In this document: positions 34,780-43,539 of the stretch, piece after piece
Layout: each line of letters opens with the position of its first letter
How positions within the stretch are numbered: the first letter of the stretch is position 1
Assembly: GCA_964547135.1 (NCBI GenBank)
Contig: CAZJMK010000002.1
Location: 62,001 to 126,000, forward strand
Origin: JAJXSS01 sp964547135
Lineage (GTDB): Bacteria > Planctomycetota > Phycisphaerae > Phycisphaerales > Phycisphaeraceae
DNA length: 64,000 nt
Direction of reading: 5' to 3'
The notes under the pieces: model-generated
What the model was told of the DNA's origin: nothing
Seen by the model: the letters and a program-made list of their open reading frames with translations, nothing else
Databases searched by the model: none
Made by a program: the position numbers and the translations under genes

Positions 34780-34878
34780 GGGGTCATTTTAGGGTGCGAT
34801 GCCCATGAAATACATGACAACACCGGTGCAGACATCACCCCAACCAAAAATCGGCCGGGGTATTGCATTTTTCATAGT

Positions 34879-34897
34879 GTGTGATAAAATATCGCAC
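34879..34897 (+). promoter_or_regulatory. Palindromic LacI-type operator candidate overlapping a -10 box
   Basis: GTGTGATA-AAA-TATCGCAC is a near-perfect inverted repeat (7 of 8 arm positions). TTGCAT (34863-34868) and TAAAAT (34885-34890), 16 bases apart, form a plausible promoter that this site would block. A related sequence lies directly upstream of the LacI-family gene at 42195-42213. Confidence 0.5.
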
Positions 34898-34956
34898 ATC
34901 ATGTATAGATGGGCGGATGATGTTACGGCTCCGAACTTTTTGCGAGGTCATGACAC

Positions 34957-35709
34957 ATGGTCAGAATTTTCACTTTTGTTCTGGAATCGTCACCACCAAC
35001 GGGATTGGCATCGGGTTTGGTATTGATCGCGAGTTGCATAGGGGCCTGCATGTGTCATGCTGCCGAGCCGGGGGAAGTTGTCAGTTCCGGCTGGGATCAG
35101 GTGGCTCCCGATGCCGGGAAGAAGCCGTTGCAACTGGACCAACCCCTGGTATATCGCACGTCAGACGGCAGGGAACTGGTCTGGCGGGAGGTCGCCGGCA
35201 AACTATTACCGGGGCATGACTTCAGCCCCCGACTCATCGACGAGAACATGACCAGTCCGTTGGCGGATTATGGATATCGAAACCGCAGTGTGGCGGCGGG
35301 ACAGACGACTGGTACCTGGATCAATCATGCCTATGCACATGCCATGTCGTATCTGGCGCTGGTCGCCTGGTATCAGCCGGAGCGGGTTGACAGCAAAGGC
35401 GATCTGCTGGCTGCCCGTGTGGCCGAGCACCTGGCTTACGTGACCTCGGGGACCGGCGGACCGTTCACCAGTGAACCCGGCTGCAATGGCGCGATGGACA
35501 GCTTTTGGGAGAATGTTCATTTCGCGGTCGCAGCCACGCTTGCCAAACGCAATCCAGCCGTGTGGAACCTGCTTTCACCCGATCAGCGCGATCGTATCGA
35601 CTGGACCATGCGTTTTCTGACGATCGCCAGCAGCTACAACTCGCATCTGCATAACTATCCATCGCATGGGCTGGATGCGGACGCCTTTTGCGGGCTGGGT
35701 CATTCCTTT
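34957..35709 (+). pseudogene. Secreted protein of unknown family, 3' end cut off by an inserted element
   Basis: ATG 34957 has GAGG 9 bases upstream. The protein begins with a signal peptide ('ASGLVLIASCIGACMCHAAE') and has Trp/Tyr-rich helical segments ('GTWINHAYAHAMSYLALVAW', 'SFWENVHFAVAATLAKRNPA') that recall alpha-toroid polysaccharide lyases, but I cannot name the family. After 'ADAFCGLGHSF' the frame enters the terminal repeat of the 35.7-kb element and stops at 35763 with repeat-derived residues. About 250 residues remain, shorter than typical lyases of this kind, so the gene is probably truncated. Confidence 0.6.
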
Positions 35710-36064
35710 GATCCCTCTGAACAATCCCTTCTCCCTCCCAGCCTTTTTCATGTTGCGTTGTAAGTGCTTAATCAATCGCATATAACGAATATTAACGTCT
35801 CAATGCACAGACGCCCTCACCCCGTCCCTCTCCCGGAGGGAGAGGGGGTAGATTGCCAACACCACTTTTGCCCAATATGAAAAAGGCTGCTCCGGGAGAG
35901 GAAGGAGACCTGCTTCGCAGTAGGAGACCCGCTTTGCGGGTAGAGTGAGGGCGGAAGAGCGTATGGTCGTACTGTATTTCAAGGCATATTCTTCATCGGC
36001 CCTCACCCGGCCTCGCGGACTCGGCCACCCTCTCCCAAGGGGAGAGGGATTTTTCAGAGCCCTC
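35710..36064. mobile_element. MITE-like element, copy A (degenerate, with nested repeat)
   Basis: Its left end (35710-35752) and right end (36040-36064) match the roughly 41-base terminal inverted repeats of copy B: AATCCC...CTCCC...CAGCCTTTTTCATG on the left and GGGGAGAGGGATTTTTCAGA on the right. The interior (35753-35889) is the same sequence as copy B in inverse orientation, including 'AAGTGCTTAATCAATCGCAT' and the CCCTCTCCC palindrome. The right inverted repeat is split at 35890-36039 by another paired GGGAGAGG...CCCTCTCCC repeat. It has no coding capacity, so it would depend on a transposase elsewhere. Confidence 0.75.
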
Positions 36065-37692
36065 ACGCGGGTTATCGTGGTGGGGAAGCAGCCATTCCGC
36101 AGATTCCTGTCGTACTCACGATTGAACCGCAAGCGGGGGAAACGCTGGATGATACCAAGCGGTTGCAGGATGCGATCAATCAGGTTTCAAGGATGCCGGC
36201 CGACAGCGCCGGGTTTCGCGGAGCACTGCTGCTCAAAAAGGGCAGGTATGTTGTGACCGACACACTTCACCTTCGTGCCGATGGTGTGGTGATACGCGGG
36301 GAGGGTGCGGGCTTTGGAGGAACCTGGATACTCCACCGTCGCCCCAAGGTGATCAAGGACCCAACGCCCGGCCTGTTTGTACATATCACCCAGCCGGACA
36401 AGGCGATCATCCCCACGTTTGAGAGTCATGGCGGTCAAATGGATACGCAAAAGATCGCGGATGTCACCCAGGGGCTGGTTCCCGCAGGGTTTGAACGCAT
36501 GGCTGTCAGCGACACAAGCCGAATCAAGGTTGGTGATCAGGTGGTGGTCGTCATTGGCCATACGCAGAAGTGGATCGATGATCTGGGCGTTGGCGGCGTG
36601 TGGAAATTGCCGTTTGAATTGCAAATACCCCGTATCGTCAAAGCGGTGGATGCCGATCGCCGAACAATTACCTTCACGGTGGGAATCACCTCACGGATCG
36701 ACATTCAGGGCGGCTATGCCACGGCCGAGATACATACCATCACCAGTGACCGAAGAATCAAAAACATAGGTATGGAAGATATTCTCTTCATCTCCGACTA
36801 TGACAGAACTCGAAAGGACAACAAGGGATACTACAATGATGAGAATCACGCCAATTATGCCTTCCGATTCTACTCGGCTCGCGATGGCTGGATGCGCCGA
36901 TGCGTCGGCTTCTTTTACAGCGGGGGGTTGGTGGCAACCGGCGGGTCCCAGCATCTGACGGTGCAGGACTGCGCCATGATCGATGGCGTGTCCCAGGACA
37001 CCCCGGCCAATCATAAGGGGTCCAGAAAATACTATTTCAACGCCAACGGCGAACATATGCTCTTCCAGCGTTGCTACGGGAGGTTTGCCCGTCATGCGTT
37101 TGTAGGCAATGGCGCCAAGGGAAGCACGGTATTTCTGGATAGTTTATCGGAATACGATCATCTGAAAAACGAATGGCATCAGCGCTGGGGGCACGGCCAT
37201 TTGTTTGACAACATCAGTTGCGACGCCCAGATCGGCATTGCCGGCATCAAGGGTCACGGTCATGGACAGAAATCAGCCTTTGCCGTGGCATGGAACAATC
37301 TGATCCTCAATAAGCGAACCTGGGAACCGGACCTTTTTGTTAACAAACAGAAGGGACTGGTACAGAATTATGCCATTGGTAATATCATTCGCGGCAGCGG
37401 AAAGATCGGAGCCGATTCCCTGGGAGAAACAGGGCACATCGAGGCACGGAATCGATTTGTTCAACCACGTTCTTTATATCTGGCCCAACTACGAGATCGG
37501 TTGGGCGATGCCGCCCTCCTGGCGATCACCAGTCCTTTGCAAAGGTCTGATCAACGCGGCGCCGTATGGATGGATTTGATTGCCAAGTATTCCCACTTCC
37601 CCCACTGGCTCGATCCCGACAAGGCCCCCTGGCCCGGCTATGAGGAGTGGTTGGTGATATATGAATCGCAACAGGTTTCTGAAAATCCATGA
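36065..37692 (+). pseudogene. Beta-helix (pectate-lyase-like) protein lacking its 5' end
   Basis: The frame is open from inside the element at 35944 to the stop at 37692 but has no ATG, GTG or TTG before TTG 36163, which has no ribosome site. Residues from 'LDDTKRLQDAINQVSRMPAD' and 'GFRGALLLKKGRYVVTDTLH' are the start of a pectate-lyase-3-type beta-helix, followed by 'RIKNIGMEDILFISDYD' and further helix turns. The signal peptide and first strands are missing and the homologous part begins right at the element's end (36064). The remaining 509 codons are intact, so loss is recent or the product is made from a cryptic start. Confidence 0.65.
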
Positions 37693-37796
37693 GCGCGGGA
37701 CGGTATTTCGTGTTGGGCAAGGATCTTTCATTCATGGCTGGAAAGTAAGATCATCAGATTACCGGGCCGGCCGCCTTAGATCGGTGATATTGATTC

Positions 37797-38660
37797 ATGA
37801 AACTATTAATCACTGGGGCAACGGGTCGCATCGGTTCACACCTCTGGCCGGCGTTGCTTGCCCTGGGGCACGATGTATTGGCGACCGATTTATCCTTTCC
37901 CATCAGCGGCGGCAGTCCCGGCCCGTTTCGTGTCGCCGACCTGCTCAATCGATCCGAGGTTTACCAGCTCATGGAGGGGCGTGATGTCGTGATCCATCTG
38001 GCCAATCATCCCAACGAAGGCAAGCGCTATCCCGATTCCTCTCTCCTGACGGAAAATGTGACGATGAACGCCCACGTCTTCACTGCGGCGATCGAGTGCG
38101 GAATCCGCCGAATCCTATTTGCCAGTTCCACCCAGGTGTTCCGGTATATCAGATGCGGCCATGAGGGGGTTATTCACAAAAGCTCACTTCCCTATCTACC
38201 GGCGGATGGCCACCTACCGGCGCGACCCAGCGGCGTGTATGGCTTGAGCAAACAGTTCGCCGAGGAACATCTGCGCTGCCTTTGTGAACTGCACAGGGAC
38301 CTTTCCGCCGTGGCCCTGCGTTTCCCGGCCATGCTGAACCATATCAACGACATGGCGTTTGATTACGACAAAATTACCAATTGGCGAAAGAGGATGGTCT
38401 ATCCGGACGAGCTGTTTTCGTTTCTTCGATTCAACGATGCCAACGATCTGATTGGGAGACTTCTGACACGCGCTTCCACCGGTATGGTAACGCTGTTTCC
38501 CGCATCGCGACAAAATCTGCTCAAACTACCCGCCCCTCGACTCATTGAACGCTTTTACCCCGGCATCCCGTTACGCGAAGCGATTGGGGACAATGACGGA
38601 CTGGTGAGTGTGCAGGCTCTGCATGATGCCTTCGGTTGGCAGCCCACGGCGGAGCCTTGA
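37797..38660 (+). CDS. NAD-dependent epimerase/dehydratase (SDR), copy 1
   Basis: A 287-residue extended-type SDR. The Rossmann motif is 'LITGATGRIGSHLWPALL'; 'VVIHLANHP' and 'ILFASSTQVF' are the usual NAD-binding strands and Y-x3-K appears as 'YGLSKQFAEEH'. It belongs to the uronate dehydrogenase/UDP-sugar epimerase group. It resembles the protein at 43540-44394 in layout ('HLGNHAG' versus 'HLANHPN'). Between the beta-helix and the pyruvyl-transferase homologue, it probably oxidises or epimerises a sugar or uronic acid. There is no clear ribosome site. It converges with the next gene, leaving 5 bases between stops. Confidence 0.8.
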   Translation: MKLLITGATGRIGSHLWPALLALGHDVLATDLSFPISGGSPGPFRVADLLNRSEVYQLMEGRDVVIHLANHPNEGKRYPDSSLLTENVTMNAHVFTAAIECGIRRILFASSTQVFRYIRCGHEGVIHKSSLPYLPADGHLPARPSGVYGLSKQFAEEHLRCLCELHRDLSAVALRFPAMLNHINDMAFDYDKITNWRKRMVYPDELFSFLRFNDANDLIGRLLTRASTGMVTLFPASRQNLLKLPAPRLIERFYPGIPLREAIGDNDGLVSVQALHDAFGWQPTAEP

Positions 38661-38665
38661 CACTA

Positions 38666-39859
38666 TCAACCTTGATGAACTGAAACCTCCGACAGGCCTC
38701 CGAGCACTTGATTCACCCGGCCGAACGCCTGTTCATACAGGCGATGGACCTGCTGCATGGCCGTGTGCACAGCGGCCCGGGAACCAGCTTGATCCTTGAG
38801 CAACGGCATGAGATGGTCCGCCAATGCCTCCGGGGTCAGTTCCTCGACATTACGCGTGCATTGTGGCAGACCCAGGTTCGGGTACATCATGCCTTTCCAG
38901 GTGTCCTGAGGCTGACGCAAATAAAAGGCGAACCTGCCCAGCGCCATCGCCAGAATGACACTGTGACATTCCATGCTGACCACCGCCTGCGCCTGTGCAT
39001 AGACCGAGGCCGCCTCATCGGTGATCCAGTAATCATCATGAGTCACGACGAAGGGTTTGACATCGTCCGGAAGCGGATCGATCAACATCGGACGAAGTAT
39101 TTCGCGTTCATATTCAATTTCCGGGCAGGTCAGCACCATCCCGCCCTCTGCACGCACCCAACGGATCATGACCTGGCGCAAGCGCGCGTGGTCGTGCTCG
39201 GCCCACTGTGCATTGAACGTATCGATGTCGGCCATGGTTTGCGGATTGCGATGTTCGGCATAATAGCGATAGGCGGGCGTTCGACGATAGCGCGGAATCG
39301 CACAAATAAACCGCTTGCCCGTCAGGCCCACGCGATCAAGAAAAGCCCGGGCCTTGGCGTCATCCCGGATGTCGCAGGCAAAGGTTGAATCAGGGAAGAA
39401 GCCGCTGCATGACTGAGCAACCCCGGCCTGATGCAGATTATTCAGGGATCGCAACTCGCGCGTGTAGGCAAACTTGGCCTGCCTCAGCAGTGAACCGATC
39501 TCCGATCAGATCTCATCCAGCGTCACCCCCAGCACGCCCCAGGGCTTGCCCGTGGCCAACCAGCGATCAACCTCTTTTCGGCCCGCCAAATAGGGGCCTG
39601 AGCCGTGAATGAGCATGTCACACTGATCAAAGACAGTGGTCATATCCGCATCCTTGCCCACCACCACAATGTCATGGAGATTGGCATGGTTGCGTCGCAG
39701 CATTTGGGCAACGCCCCGCTCTTCCACATGACTGGCCCAGAGAATGACGCTGGTGTCGGGCATGTACCGCTCCATCAGCCGTAACATACCCGGCGTGTGT
39801 GCGATGTCTCCGATATTGACCGTCTGCCAGGAGGATCGCAGCAGAATGGTTTTGGTCAT
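38666..39859 (-). pseudogene. Polysaccharide pyruvyl transferase-family gene with an in-frame stop
   Basis: From ATG 39859 (GGAG upstream) the reading frame gives 'SWQTVNIGDIAHTPGMLRLM', 'CDMLIHGSGPYLAGRKEVDR' and 'KPWGVLGVTLDEI', then TGA at 39506-39508, and continues in the same frame with 'SEIGSLLRQAKFAYTRELRS', 'DSTFACDIRDDAKARAFLDR' and 'VVSMECHSVILAMALGRFAF'. These are consecutive parts of one polysaccharide pyruvyl transferase-like protein of about 397 residues. A single nonsense codon splits it, with no frameshift. Read-through is possible but TGA is an ordinary stop in many genes here. Confidence 0.7.
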
Positions 39860-40017
39860 GAAGGTGCTCCGGGTTCGAGGCTGTCGGTATAAAGAAAACC
39901 GCCCGTACATCGTGGACGGGCAGTTCATGCAGGTGTCAGCTCAGAGGTCATCCGATCCTTCCGCCGGTTCAGGCCCGAATCAACCCAAACGATGGTTCGA
40001 TTCCCACGAGCTTGAAA

Positions 40018-41003
40018 TCAATTCGTCCGTGTGTACCAAGGCCCATTGCTGTTACTGCGCCAAAGGGACGACGGTGACGGGTCATAGGGCACCACCAGCG
40101 TTTCATGAGTGCCGTCCTTGACGTGACCATCAAGGTAGAGAACATTCTGCGTATTACCAATATGTCGGTAATCACGCAGGACGTCCAACGTAGGATCGAG
40201 TGTCGGCCCACCCATGTAGTAGCGATTGGCGCCTGAGCCACCCCGATGTTGGGTATCCCCGATCAGGATCGATCCTGCGGGTCTGTTCACCTGGGTGACT
40301 TTACGATAACCGGTTGATGAGGAATCCCATCGGTCGCCACCGACCCCGTAACGAAAAATACCATACGGCATGTACCGTGCATCCTGCGTGGCGAGGATGG
40401 CGGCGTGATCGGGACAGACGAATACGCCTTTGTAGTTACCTTCACCGGTGGGAGCGAAGTAATAAAAAATATTGCCTGTACTGCCGGCAACCTCGCGGGT
40501 AAATTGATTCAGGTAGGGGGAGATGACCGCTGACCATGTGGTATATTGTAAGGTGGTTTCGTTATTCCACTCGGCCATATTCCACAGCGCCAAGGCCTCC
40601 CGATAATCCGAGGAATACATGGCGTGGGCCAGACCCATCTGCTTCAATTGGTTCTGGCATTGCGCCTTGGTGGATGCGGCACGGGCGCTGCTCAGCGCCG
40701 GCAGGAGGATTGCGATGAGCAGGGCGATGATTGATATCACCACCAGCAATTGAGGGCTCTGAAAAATCCCTCTCCCCATCAGCCTTTTTCATATTGGGCA
40801 AAAGTGGTGTTGGCAATCTACCCCCTCTCCCTCCGGGAGAGGGACGGGGTGAGGGCGTCTGTGCATTGAGACGTTTATATTCGTTATATGCGATTGATTA
40901 AGCACTTACAACGCGGCATGAAAAAGGCTGGAGGGGAGAGGGATTTTTCAGAGCCCTCATAGGTGAAAGCTACCAGATGAAACATTCCGATTGGGTTTGC
41001 CAT
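40018..41003 (-). pseudogene. Type II secretion-like pseudopilin gene (H-X9-DG type) split by a MITE
   Basis: The 3' part (40018-40751) encodes 'LLVVISIIALLIAILLPALS' and a C-terminal domain with the H-x9-DG signature ('RHIGNTQNVLYLDGHVKDG'), as in the abundant planctomycete pseudopilins. The prepilin motif, normally F-T-L-I-E before LLVV, is interrupted: on the far side of the 207-base element the same strand encodes a short leader ending in 'LVAFT'. The surviving frame could start inside the element (ATG 40779, 'MGRGIFQSPQLLVV'), but lacks the residues needed for prepilin peptidase cleavage and Glu5. The gene is therefore probably inactive. Confidence 0.7.
40752..40958. mobile_element. MITE-like element, copy B (207 bp with ~41-bp terminal inverted repeats)
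   Basis: The left terminus GAGGGCTCTGAAAAATCCCT-CTCCCC..CAGCCTTTTTCAT and the right terminus, its reverse complement with only a few mismatches, enclose about 125 bases with a central CCCTCTCCC palindrome (40821-40857) and the segment 'GCGATTGATTAAGCACTTAC'. It has no reading frame of use. It sits inside the pseudopilin gene. Copy A at 35710-36064 is inverted relative to it, so the two flank 4.7 kb as an inverted pair. I see no convincing target-site duplication. Confidence 0.85.
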
Positions 41004-41094
41004 AGATGGCGTTAGAGGCTTCGATGACCGTCCGTCAGATTGCTGATGCAAGAGCTGAGCTAATGATTTAGGAGACGCCTCAACCCTGAGGGCG

Positions 41095-42195
41095 TCAGCG
41101 TGGTGCAGGGCATGTGGTTTGTCCGATGACCAGTGCCGCCTCGATCTGCATGCTCACGGCCACCGCATCCGGGTTGGCCAGGCGACGCTCGATCAGTTCG
41201 GGCACCACCTGCCCGATACGCTCCATCGGCACATCAATCAGGGTCAGGCGTTTGGGCAGGCCTTGCTGCTCCTCGTTGACGCCATAGCTCACGACACTCA
41301 TATCCTGGGGAATGCGCAGGCCGCGGGCTTCCAGTGATTGGATCAAGGCGAAGCCGATGTTCGAGGAAGGGGTGATCACCGCCGTGGGCTGGGGCCGAAG
41401 CGCCAACAGTTGAACCACGGCATTTTCAACGACATCCTCCATGCTCTGATAACGCCAGTCACGCTGCAAAAGCAGCATGGGATGGCGATATTTGACGTGC
41501 TGGCAATAACAAAGGTTGGCCCAGGCGGCAAAGCGCACGGCATGACTGGTGGTGGATTGACGATCCCCGACATCGGACGAGGTGAATGCTTCATGAATCA
41601 GATGTTGCGCGGGATTTTCGTCAAGAATGCCCAACCAGACCAGATCACGATGACCCAGTTGGGCCAGATGCTGGGCAATCAACACGGCGGAGCGATGTTC
41701 GTTGGAATAAACGGTGTCGGTTTGCAGTTGAAAGTCATGCGCCAAGGCATAAACCACCGGGCCATGTTTGAGCAGTGAATCAACCCAGGCGTGTGGCCAG
41801 GCTTGACGCAGTACCACCCCATGGGTGCGATGCTTGTCCATCAGGCCGAAGAGTTCCTCCAGATGACGGACTTCGCAGACATGCGCCACCCCGCCGCGTT
41901 GGGATAAATGTTCATTGAGACCACGTAAAAAATAACGACCATAAACGCTGTCGGTGACTTTGCGACCGCCGGTGAGTTCAGGGATCAGCAGGCGCATCCG
42001 TGACTCAGCCATACTCTGATGCAGCACGCGGGACATCACCACGCCGCTGTAACGCACCCCGCCCAATTGCTTGGCGACCTCCCGAACACGCCTGCGGGTT
42101 TCGTCATTGACCCGCCCCACCCCACGCAACGCGCGCGATGCGGTCATGGTGCTGACCCCGGCGGCGGAGGCAATGTCCTTGAGCTTTGGTGCCAT
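41095..42195 (-). CDS. LacI-family transcriptional regulator
   Basis: A 366-residue regulator. The helix-turn-helix and hinge helix are 'KLKDIASAAGVSTMTASRAL' plus 'RVREVAKQLGGVRYSGV'; the periplasmic-binding-protein-like sensor domain follows ('GVVLRQAWPHAWVDSLL', 'LAQLGHRDLVWLGI', 'IDVPMERIGQVVPELI'). The start is ATG 42195, matching the family N-terminus. It presumably senses a sugar and controls the neighbouring carbohydrate island; candidate operators are at 42195-42213, next to its own start, and 34879-34897. The ligand is unknown. LacI regulators beside pseudopilin genes are common in these bacteria. Confidence 0.88.
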   Translation of the reverse strand: MAPKLKDIASAAGVSTMTASRALRGVGRVNDETRRRVREVAKQLGGVRYSGVVMSRVLHQSMAESRMRLLIPELTGGRKVTDSVYGRYFLRGLNEHLSQRGGVAHVCEVRHLEELFGLMDKHRTHGVVLRQAWPHAWVDSLLKHGPVVYALAHDFQLQTDTVYSNEHRSAVLIAQHLAQLGHRDLVWLGILDENPAQHLIHEAFTSSDVGDRQSTTSHAVRFAAWANLCYCQHVKYRHPMLLLQRDWRYQSMEDVVENAVVQLLALRPQPTAVITPSSNIGFALIQSLEARGLRIPQDMSVVSYGVNEEQQGLPKRLTLIDVPMERIGQVVPELIERRLANPDAVAVSMQIEAALVIGQTTCPAPR

Positions 42196-42213
42196 ATGCG
42201 ATAAAGTAACACA
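42195..42213 (-). promoter_or_regulatory. Operator candidate for LacI autoregulation
   Basis: Read on the minus strand, GTGTGTTACTTTATCGCAT overlaps the start codon of the LacI gene and agrees at 13-14 of 19 positions with the palindrome at 34879-34897 (shared GTGTG...TA...TATCGCA). Autorepression is a common LacI arrangement. Confidence 0.4.
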
Positions 42214-42273
42214 CCCTGCGATGGTTTTCAAGCGTCCCTACGAAAAAAAATGAAAAATCACCAAATCGCCCAA

Positions 42274-43386
42274 TCACCCAAGCCCCATCCGCTTACACCA
42301 CGCGGGGTATTCCGAAGGCAGGATTTCGGAAGGGCGTACCACCGCCTGTGTCCCCCAAAACACAGCTGAATGCTGCACCACAATCTTTTCGCGTTGCAGG
42401 TGGGCGTCGATGGCGGCCTTGTGGGCAAGTACCGTGGCCTGATCGTCGGCATGGGCCACGGCAAACAGATTGGCGTTTGCAAACACCGGGTCGGCTGCTC
42501 GCCAGTAAACATGCGTGAGGGCCTGGAATCGACCGATTTGTGAACCCGCACGTATTTCATCGCCCGCAGGCACCGACCATTGAAACAACCCGTTGCTGCG
42601 TTGGTGCTCTTTGTCCGAGCGGGCCATGACCGTGTGTTCCAGAAACACCGAAAATCGGCGCAACACCCCCTGCTGTGCCAATTGCTCCCCCATGGCGGCA
42701 AAATCATCGACGGTCATATGCAACACCTGTGCGCGACCAGCCCAGGTTTCATGGGTGATTTCATGCACCGATAAATCACCTTTGAGCACGGCTAAAAAGC
42801 GCCACTGTTCATCGCTCAGTTGGATGTCGTGTTTGGCCATGGCCGCCGCGGGTTGCGCAGTCATCGCACCCACGGCCAGCCCTGCCCGGCGTACATGACC
42901 CACCCCCAGGGCAAACACCCGTACCGTCGGCAACCAGCGATAATCATCGGCCCCGATTTTTTCCATCAGTACCTGACAATGTTTACGGGGGTCATAGCCC
43001 TGGGGCACTTTCAAGGTCGTCCACAAGCGATACTCGGCTCCGGGGGTGCCCGATTGGGTCGAACGAATCACCACATGCCCGGTGAACGGATCGTTCTGCA
43101 CCAGCCAATCGTAAGCAGCCTGCAATCGTGCTTCCGGTGACTGCCAGGCGATGAGTGCCCCTTCCGCGAGGTTGCCGGATTGGAGCGTCTGACGAATGCG
43201 TCGAATCACCCCGGCTTGCAACATCGCCCGCAAGCGCTCATGTACCACCGGTTCGGGCAGGTCGCACCGCCGGGCAAGCTCGGCAAACGGGTGACGATAA
43301 AAACCCATGAGCTGGTCTTCCGCCAGGGACAAAATGCGGGCGTTGATCGGATCATCGAGCGTGATGGGGGCAGTGGTCGTCGGCAT
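42274..43386 (-). CDS. Siroheme decarboxylase homologue, AhbA and AhbB halves in one chain
   Basis: A 370-residue protein with two AsnC/Lrp-type modules. The first half has 'FAELARRCDLPEPVVHERLRAML' and 'GVIRRIRQTLQSGNLAEGALIAW'; the second has 'QQGVLRRFSVFLEH', 'NGLFQWSVPAGDEIRAGSQIGR' (split here for length) and 'ALTHVYWR', the NirL/AhbB-like pattern with the His of the active site region. Heterodimeric AhbA-AhbB decarboxylates siroheme to didecarboxysiroheme in the alternative heme or heme d1 route. A single-chain fusion of both halves is present here. No other heme gene lies in the window, so the pathway is inferred. Confidence 0.7.
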   Translation of the reverse strand: MPTTTAPITLDDPINARILSLAEDQLMGFYRHPFAELARRCDLPEPVVHERLRAMLQAGVIRRIRQTLQSGNLAEGALIAWQSPEARLQAAYDWLVQNDPFTGHVVIRSTQSGTPGAEYRLWTTLKVPQGYDPRKHCQVLMEKIGADDYRWLPTVRVFALGVGHVRRAGLAVGAMTAQPAAAMAKHDIQLSDEQWRFLAVLKGDLSVHEITHETWAGRAQVLHMTVDDFAAMGEQLAQQGVLRRFSVFLEHTVMARSDKEHQRSNGLFQWSVPAGDEIRAGSQIGRFQALTHVYWRAADPVFANANLFAVAHADDQATVLAHKAAIDAHLQREKIVVQHSAVFWGTQAVVRPSEILPSEYPAWCKRMGLG

Positions 43387-43436
43387 GGTGATGGATTGTA
43401 AGCGCGTTTCGCGCGGATGCTTTGTGTTGGTGTTTG

Positions 43437-43511
43437 GACGCCGTGCCCTTTAGGGCCGGATGTTTGTCTGTTGATCATGCAAACAATCCGGGGCTAAAGC
43501 CCTCGGCGTCA
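43437..43511. repeat. GACGCCGAGGGC palindrome, copy 4
   Basis: Inverted orientation relative to copy 1, with arms GGACGCCGTGCCCTTTAGG and CTAAAGCCCTCGGCGTCA. It lies between the AhbAB-like gene and the second epimerase gene. Confidence 0.9.
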
Positions 43512-43539
43512 ATGATGATTTGAATGACCATCCTGAACT

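Noticed and set aside
29234..39508. TGA recoded as a sense codon, suggested by two in-frame TGAs (29234 and 39506)
   Set aside because: TGA ends many intact genes here, including both sulfatases and several genes in overlapping ATGA junctions, so ordinary nonsense mutation is more likely.
39990..40025. GGTTCGATTCCC, resembling a tRNA T-loop
   Set aside because: The flanking bases do not form T-arm or acceptor stems and the segment lies at the 3' end of the pseudopilin gene.
40752..40958. The ATGAAAAAGGCT within the element as the true pilin start (MKKAFTLIE)
   Set aside because: The same bases recur at both element ends and in copy A, so they belong to the terminal repeat; the frame after them does not continue into FTLIE.
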